A stretch of 64,000 nt of DNA, taken from assembly GCF_016545825.1 (NCBI RefSeq), contig NC_052614.1:11116559-11180558 (forward strand), written 5' to 3'. Shown in pieces: positions 1 through 10,650 of the stretch; position 1 is the stretch's first letter; every line of letters starts with the position of its first letter. Position numbers and translations under genes: made by a program. Below the pieces are notes generated by a model. That model did no database searches, had not been told where the DNA came from, and worked only from the letters and a program-made list of their open reading frames with translations. The DNA is from Eucalyptus grandis (Eukaryota > Streptophyta > Magnoliopsida > Myrtales > Myrtaceae).

Positions 1-114
1 AAGCTTACGATTTTATAAAAATCGAGGAATAGACAAATGTCGGATCAGAATAAACAGTTTTCTTGACATCACTGGAACTTTGTGGGTACCTTTAGTTGAG
101 TTTTCCCCTCGTGG

Positions 115-660
115 AAATGCTCGGGTGTTTGGCAACCCATGCCAAGGGGCTTTCGGCCAAATGTTGACCTTTGGAAAGTTAAAAGCCTAATACTAATAGC
201 AACTAGCATTGGACTTTCAGTATTTGGACAAATGCTAGTTTTTTGATTTTGCCCCTCTATTTAACTATTCATCTTCTTCGTGGAACAATGGTTGGCAAAG
301 GGCGGGCAAGGGTCGTCTAAACTAGGCAACTGTCATTGGGTCTCATAATCTCAGGTTGCCCTTGCCTGGGGTCGCACAACCCTCGTCTGGGTCTCGCGTG
401 ACCCTAGCAACCTAGGCGGCGGTTGCCTAGGTTGTGCGCCGCTTGGGTCACCACACCAGTGAAGGGTTTAGGTTCTTAAAAAATAAAAACTATAGTCAAA
501 ACCCCTTACAAAAGGTTTTTTCCCAAACACTCATTGAATTTAAAGTCCATTTACAAAGAATTTTTACTAAACATAATTTGCATTTCCTCAAAAAACTTTA
601 GCTTTCAACATTTGCATTACATCCAAAGCCTACTAGGAAAGTTGAATCAAACACACCTTG
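115..660. repeat. MITE-like element, same family as 11258-11967
   Basis: Non-coding stretch with a GC-richer middle (about 290-470, repeated GTTGCC/CCTAGG-like words) between AT-rich arms. The arms carry phrases about names such as 'ggacaaatgctag' and 'tttcaacatttgcatt' that recur, partly inverted, in the insertion at 11258-11967. I infer a non-autonomous DNA transposon. Ends are approximate and no target duplication was established. Confidence 0.4.
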
Positions 661-1107
661 TGTAAATTGCTAAAAATAGCAAATGACATTTGAAATTTCT
701 GAAAATTTTTGTCAAGCTAGGATGAAATGTAATAGACATTTCTCCATGAAGACACCAACGTCATATTCCAATCGCACGATTTTGTAAAAATCGCAGAACA
801 TATGAAGTTTAATCTGGAAAATGGTTTTTATGGATGATCAGACCAATCAAATCACTTTTGAATTTCATGAAAATTTTATATACTCTAGTCTAGATGTTAT
901 GAGCAAGATCATTAAGGCATCGGCTTAAAAATCCAAATACAAAAATTTCTAAAAAAAAATCAAGCAACAACAAATGTCAATCAAAACATAACATTCAAAA
1001 CAGAGCAAATTAGATTTCCAGATCTAAGCGTGATATTGCAAAGCAACTTTAACCTAGTAAATGAAGTCCAATCTAAGCATATAATATATCAAATTGAAGC
1101 TTAGTAA

Positions 1108-1258
1108 GATATTTCGCGTTGTGCAGAATCAGATTATAAAAATTATAAAAAATAAAAATTTTAAAATAATGAAGAACTATCGTTGGTGCAAAATGATATA
1201 GATAGGCTTAATTTCCTAAACTCTTGATTTTAGATCTAATTTTAATTCTACCTCGAAC

Positions 1259-1300
<42 letters not shown>

Positions 1301-1617
1301 CTTTAATTGGAGGAAAAAGGTTGCTCAGGGCTAATTACCTTGACTCTTTTAACTAAAAATTATTAATCTTCTTGTCAAGATCAAGAATACCATTTCACTT
1401 TAAAAAGCAATGCGCATCACTTCAAAAATTAAATTAAATATAATTTATAAATAGTATAAGATATTTTTATGCCTAGTAGAATCAGATTATAAAAATTATA
1501 AAAAATTGAAGATTCCAAAATAATGAAGCACTATCATTCAAGTAAAACGATAAAGATAGGCTTAATTTCCATAATTTCTAACTATAGATTCAATTTCAAT
1601 TCTACTTGAAACCCTTG
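1108..1617. repeat. Direct repeat pair of about 155 bp with poly(T) between
   Basis: Two imperfect direct copies lie at about 1108-1263 and 1460-1617. Both share 'agaatcagattataaaaa', 'aaaataatgaag' and 'ataggcttaatttcc'. Between them sits a run of 35 T at 1263-1297. The region is AT-rich and has no coding potential that I can support. Confidence 0.55.
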
Positions 1618-1711
1618 CTTACCTAAAAAAGAATCATAAACTATAAACTTTCAGTATATTCTCAATTTTTTTCCGTGTCTAAAAGTAATCGTTAATTTCT
1701 TCATAATTATT

Positions 1712-2234
1712 AATGGGGTTAATACCCTAGAAAACCCCAAATTGGTACACTTGTGACAAATTTACCCCAAACTATTTTTTTGACCATGAAAAACCTCAAA
1801 CTGGTAAACTCGTGACAAATTTACCCGACTAACTATAAAAAACCCCAAACGGTACACTTATGACAAATTTATCCCAAACTAATTTATTTGACTGCAAAAA
1901 ACCCTAAATTGGTAAATTTGTGACAAATATACCCTCTGCTAAATTGGATTAATACCACAAAAAATCACAAAAATTGTAAACTGTGACAAACGGAGCGTAA
2001 AATCCTAAATTGGTATACCGGTTAAGCATTACGTGCCATTAACTTAATACTTTGAGAATAAAATTTAACGAAAAACTAACATAGGGTAAATTTGTCACAA
2101 GTGTATCAGTTTGGGGTAAATTTGTCAAAGGTATACCAGTTTGGGGTTTTTGGTGGTCAAAAAAATAGTTCGGAGAAATTTGTCACAAAGTATTCTGCCG
2201 TTTGGGGTTTTTCAGGGTATTTGCCTTTATTAAT
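1712..2234. repeat. Palindromic MITE built from about 60-bp tandem motifs
   Basis: The left half repeats a motif containing 'ggtaaac..gtgacaaattta' and 'aaaccccaaa'; the right half repeats its reverse complement ('aaatttgtca', 'gtttggggttttt'). The ends, 'aatggggttaataccct' on the left and 'agggtatttgcctttatt' on the right, are near complements. The whole can fold into one long hairpin whose arms are themselves short tandem arrays. A half copy lies at 5320-5593. Short open frames inside it (for example at 2092-2319) are by-products of the repeat. Confidence 0.65.
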
Positions 2235-2539
2235 ATTAAGGCTACTTATAGATTCATTATTAGAATCTGTGTTTTCATCGGTAGCCTCACCTTCAAATAG
2301 AAAAACAACAGCATTATAATGCTTATAATTTTGATGAAATTATGGGCGATTTTTTTAACACGGAGCGAATTTAGGATTGTAACGAAAGTTTGGAGATTTT
2401 CTTTTATAAAATATATTTCAAGGCGAGTGAAAGTGACGTCCCGTGGATATGCCGACCGCCTCAGCAGTAAAGCGCAGAGAAGGCGACTTCGTATAAGAAG
2501 AGAGAGCGTCGGTGTTCACCTCACAAATTCCACTATAGC

Positions 2540-3478
2540 GCCACCGTCTCGCGATCGCCATATCCGCGTAGATCTCGCTTTCTGTTCGATCCCTCGACCG
2601 GCATCGAGCTCCATCATCAGTTTTCCGAGGTTTGTACGTCCTGTCCGCGTAGATCTCGCTTGCCACTAGTAACCAAGCAATCAGTGATCTCTCTTCTCTA
2701 ATGGTTGAAGAAATGGTTCTTGATTTTCTCTTTTGGAAAACTGACGATAGTTTTGCTTTGGGTCTGTCTTCGGTATTGGCAACTGACTCTCCTGCGTGGT
2801 TGTGTGATTGTGTGTGGCATCGATACGCAAGCACATAATTGAATAATTGGCTGGATATTTATAGTAGCAATTCGTAAAGCTTTGCGGCTGATTTTACTCC
2901 TGAAAGTGAAAGCTGTTCGTAAGCACTCGTTTTGTCTTTCTATGCAATGCGGCATCGCTTTCTTATCGCAGTTTCTTGAGCTTGAATTAGCTGGGTTCTC
3001 CACTATCGTGCTTTCTTTTGCTCGTAAATCATAGAAAGTTTACCGATGTCCATTTTATTATTGGAAATATCGATCACGTGGACAATTTCTTGGATGAGAT
3101 CAATAAACTAAATGAGACCATGAAACGAATGCAAGAGGCAGTGTCAGCTCCCTGATGCAGCGGCTGACTTTGATGAGGTTAGCATCCTCATGCTTTGTTT
3201 GATTTTAGTTATGCTTTTGATCGCCGGTTGGGTAGATCTCAAACCACCTTCTGGAAAGTCCATGCTTATCTCCGATCACTTTGCAATTCCAGGATGACCT
3301 TGAGGCAGAGCTTGAAGAACTGGAAGGCGCTGAGTTGGAAGAACAGCTCCTTCTGCCCGTCGCAACAGTTTCTGCTGCTCCAGTGCATGATATAGCTGGC
3401 CTGCTTCCAGCCCTCTGTTCCTCAGGGGACAGACAAGGAGGATGAACTTGCTGATTTGCAGGCTGAGATGGCATTTTG
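2540..3478 (+). pseudogene. SNF7/VPS32 (CHMP4-like) ESCRT-III pseudogene, unit 1
   Basis: Relic of an ESCRT-III core subunit gene. The 5' leader exon survives (about 2540-2630, ending in the shared 'ccgag|gt' donor). Intron pieces follow, but coding exons 1-4 are gone: the sequence jumps from the first-intron region to the fourth intron near 2925. Exon 5 (about 3064-3178) still reads like SNF7 (DEINKLNET, MKRMQEAVSAP) and then has a frameshift and stop just after SAP. Exon 6 (3293 to about 3478) reads DDLEAELEELEGAELEEQLL and then shifts frame before the usual C-terminus. Unlike units 2-4, it keeps the segment after LEGAE (ELEEQLL, then a Pro/Ala/Val-rich linker). It therefore preserves the ancestral C-terminal layout although it cannot make a protein. 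Confidence 0.8.
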
Positions 3479-3659
3479 GGCAGGTCGATCTTTTCTTATA
3501 TTTTCAAGAGCTACTGTTGAGCATTTCATGTTGTTGGTCTATTATTAAGTTGGGTAACCGAGCTCTTAAATTGACCGAAATTCCATCTTTTCCTTGACTA
3601 CCCTATGATTTATTTCTTTTTGAGTGACAAGTGGCGCAGAAGAAGAAGGCTTTTTTTGG

Positions 3660-4485
3660 CTATTTTATTATACCGTCATTGTGATCTGATATATCGGTTA
3701 CATTCCACAGGTCTTGCCGCTCATAGTTACCTGAGGTTGTGTAAAGACTTGTCCAACCCGTACTGTGGAACATTCCCACTGGTGCGCACATACATCGATA
3801 TTTTCTATGGTTCCATACTGAAAAGACATGTCGGTGGAGGGTGGGCATAATCAAAAGATCTCCCCCTTTGAGACCTGCATTCTGCTTTCCGGTGCTTCTA
3901 CTGTGGTCACTTATTTTTTTTCCAACTTCATGTTGAACATTAAACTTCTCCTTATGGTTTGGAGGACATCTTTAAATATCTCAGGTTAAATTTTTATCTT
4001 CCATGGGTGCCACTGCTAAGATTAATGCGGTCTAGTCTTTGAGGATGGCTCCCTTATCATAAGCCATATGCTTTATACTGTCATTGTGATCTGATATATC
4101 AGTTACATTCCACAGGTCTTGCTGCTCGTAGTTGCCTGAGGTTGTGTAAAGACTTGTCCAACCTGTATTGTGGAACATTCCCACTGCTGCGCATATGCAT
4201 CGATATTTTCTATGGTTCCATGCTGAAAAGACATGTCGGTGAAGGGTGGGCACAATCAAAAGATGTTGCCCTTTGAGGCCTGTATTCTGCTTTCTGGTGC
4301 TTCTACTGTGGTCTATTATTTTTTTTCAGCTTCATGTTGAACACTAAACTTCTCCTTATCGTTTGGAGGACATCTTTAAATATCTCAGGTTAAATTTTCA
4401 TCTTGACTGTGTGCCCCCGTTAAGATTAATGCAGTCTGATCTTTGAGGAGGGTTTCCTCATCATAAGCGATATGCTTTATCATAC
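3660..4485. repeat. Local tandem duplication, two copies of about 405-420 bp
   Basis: The segment starting 'gtcattgtgatctgatatatc' at 3675 recurs at 4080, and the match continues through 'ggaggacatctttaaatatc' and 'agattaatgcggtct' to the end of each copy. Offset is 405 bp. The duplicated sequence is the spacer downstream of SNF7 that units 2 and 4 have once (about 14110 and 59160). It is specific to unit 1, so it arose after the block was duplicated. Confidence 0.8.
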
Positions 4486-5162
4486 CTCCATTGGAAGATA
4501 CGATGGTTGTTTAGTTATTCACTTGTGGCATTGGCATTGGGTAGTTATGTCTAGTCCCTAGAGGTAGGAGAACCTGGTCGAGCATGTCTCTTATTGTAGA
4601 GGCAATCACTCTACAATGATCGTGTGTATATTGATGCTTGTAGCATAATCCACGGATAGTGCAAGATTTCTCCACCAGCTTTTAAAAGATTTAGCAGTAT
4701 TGAGATTCCTCAGTAAGTACCATTCCAGTATCTTTATAAATATCCATCTACCCAGTCACATCCCTCAATAGCAAATATGGGCTTGATTTCACTTTGTTAG
4801 TGGGTTTCAGAAGTTGCTTGGATCTTTTGATAGCAATTTCATTTTCCTACCTTTTTGGTTTCACGCGTTTTTCTAAATCATCAAACATAGATGCGCTCAG
4901 AGTCTGTCAAAAAGTAGCAGCTTCCGCCTTGCTTGAGAGCGAACTTATTCATGCTTTCTTAACTATATTTTTACTGGACTAATTATTTAGCAGGTGAGCA
5001 GAAAATGTTGCTCGGAAAAAAATCGTGAAGTCCGCCATCTGTTTAGATGTTGCTATTTATAGTGTTGTCCGCCATATAGGCCACAGATATGGGGATTTGG
5101 GTGTTGGTCGACCTAGTATGATGCTTTGTGGACGTGGCTATATCTGTGCTCATGGGAATTAC

Positions 5163-5235
5163 CTCCTGGTACATGTGTTCTAGCTGTTCTTTGGGTTCTG
5201 GAAAATTGTTTGAGCACCGCTGTATGAGTGTTAAA
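5163..5235 (-). pseudogene. MND1 pseudogene fragment (exon 9), unit 1
   Basis: On the minus strand this reads CSNNFPEPKEQLEHMYQE followed by an intact GT donor at 5162-5161. That matches the C-terminal exon of meiotic MND1 and the exon at 16196-16275 in unit 2. The conserved Trp before Cys is replaced by Arg. No other MND1 exon was found in unit 1: the last exon and all upstream exons are missing. Confidence 0.75.
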
Positions 5236-5319
5236 TTTTACTGTCAAATTGTTAGGTTATATAACACGTGAAAATTGATTAGTGCATCATGTTAAGATTT
5301 TACTTTATGTTTGTCATAG

Positions 5320-5593
5320 TTGTACAATTTTTGTGATTTTTTGTGATATTAATCAAATTCAAAAGATGACATATTTGTCACAAATATATTAGTTTGGAGT
5401 TTTTGGTTGTCGACAAAATTAGTTTTGGGTAAATTTGTCATATGTATATCGATTTAGGGTTTTTTACGGTCATTATGGGTAAATTTGGCACACGTATACT
5501 AGTTTGGAATTTTTTTGTGATCAAAAAATTAATTTGAAGTAAATTTATCATAAGTATATCGGTTTGGTATTTTTTAGGGTATTAACTCTTTTT
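5320..5593. repeat. Half copy of the palindromic MITE at 1712-2234
   Basis: Carries only the right-arm motif orientation ('aaatttgtca', 'tagtttggaattt', 'gtttggtattttttagggtattaac'), tandemly repeated about four times and diverged. The left arm is absent. The two copies flank the unit 1 SNF7 and MND1 relics. Confidence 0.55.
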
Positions 5594-6139
5594 TAAATAA
5601 GAGCTCAAATAATAATGATCGTCTCAAATAAGTGCTTAACTTTGCCTCAGGGATGCACTAGCCATCGCCGCTACCCCATCAATGATGGGGCGGGGGCCAT
5701 AGGCAGCAAAGCTCCCTCTTGCCCTTTGTGTGTCTTTTTTGTTTTTTAAGTTTTTCTTTTATGGAAAGAGAAAAACAAAAAAGTAAAAAAGGAAAAAATT
5801 TCAAAAAATTTAAAAGACAACTTGCCCTTTCACTAGTTGGTGAGTTCAAGTCTTTTCTTTTTTTGGACTGATATGGTCACTTTAGTCTTTTATTCTAATT
5901 AAAGTCAATTCCAGGTTTTTACTTAAGAAAATAATAATACTTCAAGTTTTTATTTGAAATTTTTCTTAAAAAATAAAATTGAAATATTCAAAAAAAATTT
6001 CTTGAAATAAAGTAATGACGATTTAATAATAAAAAAAGTAACCGTTTTCTAAGATAATATTTCATTGAAAAATATAATATTGAGTTTTTTTTTTTTTTTT
6101 GTGAAATAAACGCGATATTCATACTATCGTCTTGCTTGG

Positions 6140-6851
6140 GGACCCATCGACGATAACTTTATCGGACCAGTGCCTGAATTGTTTAAAGAACTCAAAAACG
6201 TGGACCTGTAAGAAAAGGGGAGAGAGAGCTGCTCGAGCGAGACCGGGCTCTCTTCCCATTGGTTGCTTTCTTAACTCTCACCTGACGCGTGGAATTCCAT
6301 TACACACCTACTGTTCGTTATATGAACAGTCGTGCCCGGTGGGGCCCGCCTCGTCAGCCAAGGTCCAAATCCCTTATTGTTGCGCGACTTACGGAGAGGA
6401 GAGCCACGGCGAGAGGGCGATGGAAAGTTGGAAACTGCGGTTCCAATTTGATTTTACCATTTTCAAATTTTAGCAAAGCTAACTCTTCTTCTTCTTTTTT
6501 TAATTTCAATGAATAGAGCTAACTCTGTGTTATCTTGGTCTAAGATGCCCCTAGATGTACTAATCGTATGAGACGATTACTCGGCTTTTAAAAACTTGAG
6601 AGGCAACAATCTGTTGAAAGTTGTGTCTAAAATTGTTTTAGAAAAAATCGAATGTTAAGTTGCTCATATCGACAATCCGTGCACCCAACTTCCTCTCTTT
6701 TCAATGTCTATGGACAAAAGCTTTGTGGCTCCGCTTCTTGCAAAAGGAAGAAGAAAATCACCATTCCTATAATTTCGTCATTATTATCAATGATGGCCCT
6801 ATGTGTTGCCATGGCAGTACTATGGCAACCAAGAAGAAAATGGAAATCAGG
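6140..6851 (+). pseudogene. LRR receptor-like kinase relic (LRR to transmembrane exons), unit 1
   Basis: Three exon relics match the intact gene at 45004-50085. An LRR exon (6140-6207, like 47077-47148) has lost its acceptor AG. A second LRR exon (about 6590-6660, like 47225-47305) has a degraded acceptor. A transmembrane exon (about 6695-6851, like 47424-47569) still reads [11 protein letters not shown] and a hydrophobic stretch, followed by RRKWKS and a GT donor. An unrelated insertion of about 300 bp (6215-6530) separates the first two exons and is similar to 22130-22260. The malectin-like and kinase exons are absent, and the LINE at 7055 lies immediately downstream. Confidence 0.8.
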
Positions 6852-7054
6852 TAGTGATCTCCTTCTTTTTCAATTGAATGTTCTATGGCAAGCTTTAGAG
6901 AGGATGTATTGCAACCTCAATCAGTGACAGGAGTTGTTTTTTAATTAAATTTGGTCCCATTTCTGACCAATGTGCTTATGTCCTTGTTGTACAATAATTC
7001 CAAATTTACTCGCAACGCATTTTGCAATTTTATGGAATTCAATACAAAATTTGG

Positions 7055-9250
7055 AATGTCAATCCCAGAACGCTTTTGTTAACGGCAGAAGAATGAGGGA
7101 CAATATTTTATTGGCCCAGGAACTTTTTGCAGGTTTCCATCTTACTCCGTATCCGCCAAGTGTGCCATTAAGGTAGATTTTCATAAGGCGTATGATACCC
7201 TCGATTGGGACTTTTTACAGCTTGTGTTGCAGGCTTTTCAGTTTCCTCCGCACTTCATAAAGTTGGTTATGGCTTGTGTTCGATCTCCTACCTTCTCTAT
7301 ATCTATCAACGGTGACCTTCATGGGTTCTTTCCGGGCGGTAGAGGTGTAAGGCAAGGGGACCCAATGTCTCCATACCTCTTTACGTTGGTGATGGAAGTC
7401 TTTTCTGGCATATTGATGTCTCGTACCTCCAATCCGGACTTTAAGTATTACTGGAGATGTAAGCCAATTCAGCTCTCCCATCTTTTCTTTGCTGACGATG
7501 TGTTCTTGTTCTGTCAAGCGGATTGGCCTTCGATTGTTATGCTCAAAACAGGGCTTGATTTGTTCTTTGCCTGGAGTGGTCTGCTTCCAAACAAGCGCAA
7601 GAGTGAAATTTTCATGGCTGGCGGTGAGCTTTCTAGCCGGAACAAGATTCTATGGGCGTTCGATTTCCAAGAAGGAAAACTTCCAGTCCGGTACCTTGGT
7701 GTTCCTATTATTTCTTCTAGACTGAACAGAGCCGATTGTATCGCATTGACAGACCGTATCACTGCCAGAATTCAATCCTGGACGCACGATTTCTCTCTTT
7801 TGCGGGTAGGCTTCAGTGATACGTTCGTCCTTCACTCTATCCAAGCTTCTTGGACGAGTGTATTCACTCTTCTTGCGTCGGTTCTTGCGGATGTGGAACA
7901 CATAATGAGGCAATTTCTCTGGAATGGAACTTTGTTGGGCCGAGGAGGAGCCAAAGTGGCTTGGGAGGATATTTGCTGCCCCAAGGCCAAGGGGGTCTCG
8001 GCGTTTCGTAACATTAAGCAATGCAATAGGGCTTACACGGTCAAGTACTTATGGATTCTTTTCTCGACAAAGAATCGTTATGGTGCCGTTGGATTCACTC
8101 GGTATTTCGAAAAGAAGAATTTCTGGATTGCCAATACTCCAGGACGTGCTCCTCGGATGTGGAAAAAGATCCTCCAAAGACCATATTTTCGTTCGTCGTT
8201 TAGGTGGATTGTTGGTAATGGTTACTCCATTTCGCTATGGCACGATTATTGGCTCTCATGTGGGCCGTTGGATTCGTGTGTTCCTCCGCGTTTAGGGAGT
8301 CCATTGGTCTTCCAAACGTGCGTAGAGCCGCCGATCCGTATACTCCGGTTGGTGCTTGCTCTTAAAAGTCTCCTAGAAAGATGGTCAATTGCCCTCCCGC
8401 CCTTATCATCTATGCACGACAAATTCATTTGGTGTCATGAACCTTCGGTAAGTTTTCTCGTTGCTTCGACTTGGGATTTTATCGGGGTAAAAGGAATCCC
8501 GTCCAAAGTGGGCTTCCTTTGTTTGGGATAATGCCCTCGCACCTCGTTATCAATTCATTTTGTGGCTCATAACGAAGAACCGTCTTCCTACTCGGGACGT
8601 TGCTATTATCCTATGGGAGAATTGATTATTGTGTTTGTGTTTTTGTAATGAAGTTCCGAACTCGTAATCATCTTTTCTTTGGTTGTCGCACTTTGGCTCC
8701 TCGGCCTTCTTTTGGGCCGCCACCGCAACATCCCATGGAAAAATAGAAGTTGGAATGAATTACCTACTTGGGCTACCAAGTTTTTCAGTGGCAAAGACTT
8801 CTATCACAAGATGGTTTGTTTCTCTTTCGGTGCTTTATGCCATTCGATCTGGAAGATGAGGAACGCTGCTATCTTCCGGGATGAGACAGTTGCTATTTCT
8901 GCACTTAAGAATCATCTTATCAAATCAGTTAGAGATAGAGCTATCTCTTTTTCGAAGGTCTCTCCTTCTCCGAGGAACAAAAGACTTCAAAGGTGCTGGG
9001 GATTCGATCCGGCGGTTTTTCGCTCAATGATCGTGTTTCGCTCGCTTTGTTTTAGTTCTCTCCGTTCTTTCCGTTTCGGTTGTTGCGGTGGGTCTTCCCG
9101 CGGTTGTAGTTCCCTCTTCCTTATTTGTCTGGCTTTTCTTTTACATCGGCTTCCCTTCACTCTTGATCTGAGAGTGTAGGTTATGGATCCGATCTTTTGT
9201 ATTTGTCCTTCCCTTTTATATATTTACCTTTTACCAAAAAAAAAAAAAAA
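7055..9250 (+). mobile_element. 5'-truncated L1-type LINE with 14-bp target-site duplication
   Basis: Encodes the reverse transcriptase end of an L1-type ORF2. It starts at QNAFVNGRR, shifts frame at about 7150-7165, then reads open at 7224-8531 with the GVRQGDPMSPYLF motif and the catalytic FADD box at about 7490. A degraded zinc-finger-like RT tail (around 8530-9000) follows. It ends in an A-run at about 9237-9250. The 14-bp sequence aatacaaaatttgg flanks it perfectly at 7041-7054 and 9251-9264. The missing 5' part and A-tail are as expected for target-primed reverse transcription. It inserted just downstream of the unit 1 kinase relic and is broken by frameshifts and stops, so it is not autonomous. 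Confidence 0.93.
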
Positions 9251-9639
9251 AATACAAAATTTGGCATTTTGAGGTCGGGTTATGTTCTCCTTCATTTTCA
9301 ATCAAAGGAGATTAGGAAATCTCTTTCGATAGGGCTTTTAATCGATAGATTAAATGCATTGAGTATTTTATCTGTATTCATCTTTGTTAAAGTTTGTAAG
9401 CGTCAAAGTACATATTTGTAGATTGACCAACTATAGTAATATATCAATGCGGAAGCTATCCAAGATCGTGCAATTTATATCAACACGAAATTATTAGAGA
9501 AGATAAACAAGGAATAATAAGGGATGTCAAAGATTTATGTGATTTGATACTAAGTGTTGATATTAATCTATTAATAATCGAAGAATTTAAGTTTAAAATT
9601 GCTTACGCGCTCAAGTGTTTTTTATATCTAAATTAAATC

Positions 9640-10650
9640 CATACCTCAAGTGTTTATTAATACACTCCCTTAGATGTAAAGCTCAAGCACAAATTACCGG
9701 ATACTCGAGCCCTGCCCACGACCACAAATTACCGGGTATTCGAGCTCAAGCTAAAGCGCTCGTCCGGGCCGAAAAACAAGAATCACGAACTCCTTATTCC
9801 TCTTTCTTGCCTGCACTGCTTTTAAGGAATCTGCCGCGCGGCCCATGTGCAGCTCCCTTAACAAAACGAGAACAAACTCTCCTTCTTTACTGTGCAATCA
9901 TGTCTTTTCGACCAAAAAAAAAAAAAAATCATGTGAAGAGCTGAGAAAAAGAAATCCTACATTTTCCTTTTTCTTTTCTTTTCATTTCTAATTACCCTAG
10001 TCCCACGTTGCTTTCTTTTCATCCCCTGGTCGAAAGATCTCGTATTAATAGGTTTTAAATTATGCATGTTAATTTCCCCGGGACATATGGTATAGTTTTC
10101 TGAAACTAGGTTACTGATTCAAGTTCATATGTTCTTACAGGATAGAATGCGGAGTTACCTTCCCCAATGTAAGTATTTTGAGTTGATGTGATTTAGTTGG
10201 ATTAAGATACTTATTTAGCGAATAATACGGCTGCTCGTGAGAGGGTGATGGATATCGCATCTCAAAGCTCATAATTTTGTGACCAATGCACATAATATGA
10301 GCTTTTTTTCCCCTTTTTTTATTGCCGAAAGATCCTATGAGACTGTGACGACAGTGTGATTGAAATTTGAGAGTAATATTCCTGACTAAAATGAGGTCGC
10401 GCTCTGCATCCTCCTCAATTATTGATAATTCTTTTTTGTTGGTCGGTTGATGATAATATCTTCACGCGCCATGCGTAACCCCACCTTCAGCGAAAAGCCT
10501 GGAAATAGAAAATTGCAGAGGGTAAAAAGGAGTACGAGGGGACATTGGGATGCGCGTGGAAAAACCGAAAATGGGCACCGGAAGAACGCATAGGATGCTA
10601 AGAACATGGGATCGAATATGGGTCAAATGGTCATAACACTGTGCGAGGGA
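9640..10650 (+). promoter_or_regulatory. Upstream region and TATA box of unit 2 SNF7 copy
   Basis: This kilobase is conserved with the region upstream of unit 3 SNF7 (22680-22863 joined to 28106-29500) but has no convincing gene. Shared phrases include 'aagctcaagcacaaattac', 'cttttaaggaatct' and 'cccacgttgctttctt'. A TATA-like tatataaa lies at about 10652-10660 just ahead of the conserved leader exon. The same site is tataaat at about 29507 in unit 3 and is not recognisable in unit 4 (about 56100). Confidence 0.5.

Larger units (their letters stand above)
2540..6851. repeat. Unit 1 of the SNF7-MND1-LRR kinase tandem block (decayed)
   Basis: Contains, in the same order and orientation as the other units, an SNF7 relic (+), an MND1 exon relic (-) and a receptor kinase relic (+). 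Sequence between the genes, for example around 4800-5040, also matches the SNF7-MND1 spacers of units 2-4 at about 14700, 32030 and 59570. This unit is the most decayed and the most distinct of the four. Confidence 0.7.

Noticed and set aside
2418..3003. Minus-strand frames of 101 and 138 residues
   Set aside because: Antisense to the SNF7 leader and intron relic; no domain and no match in the other units on that strand.
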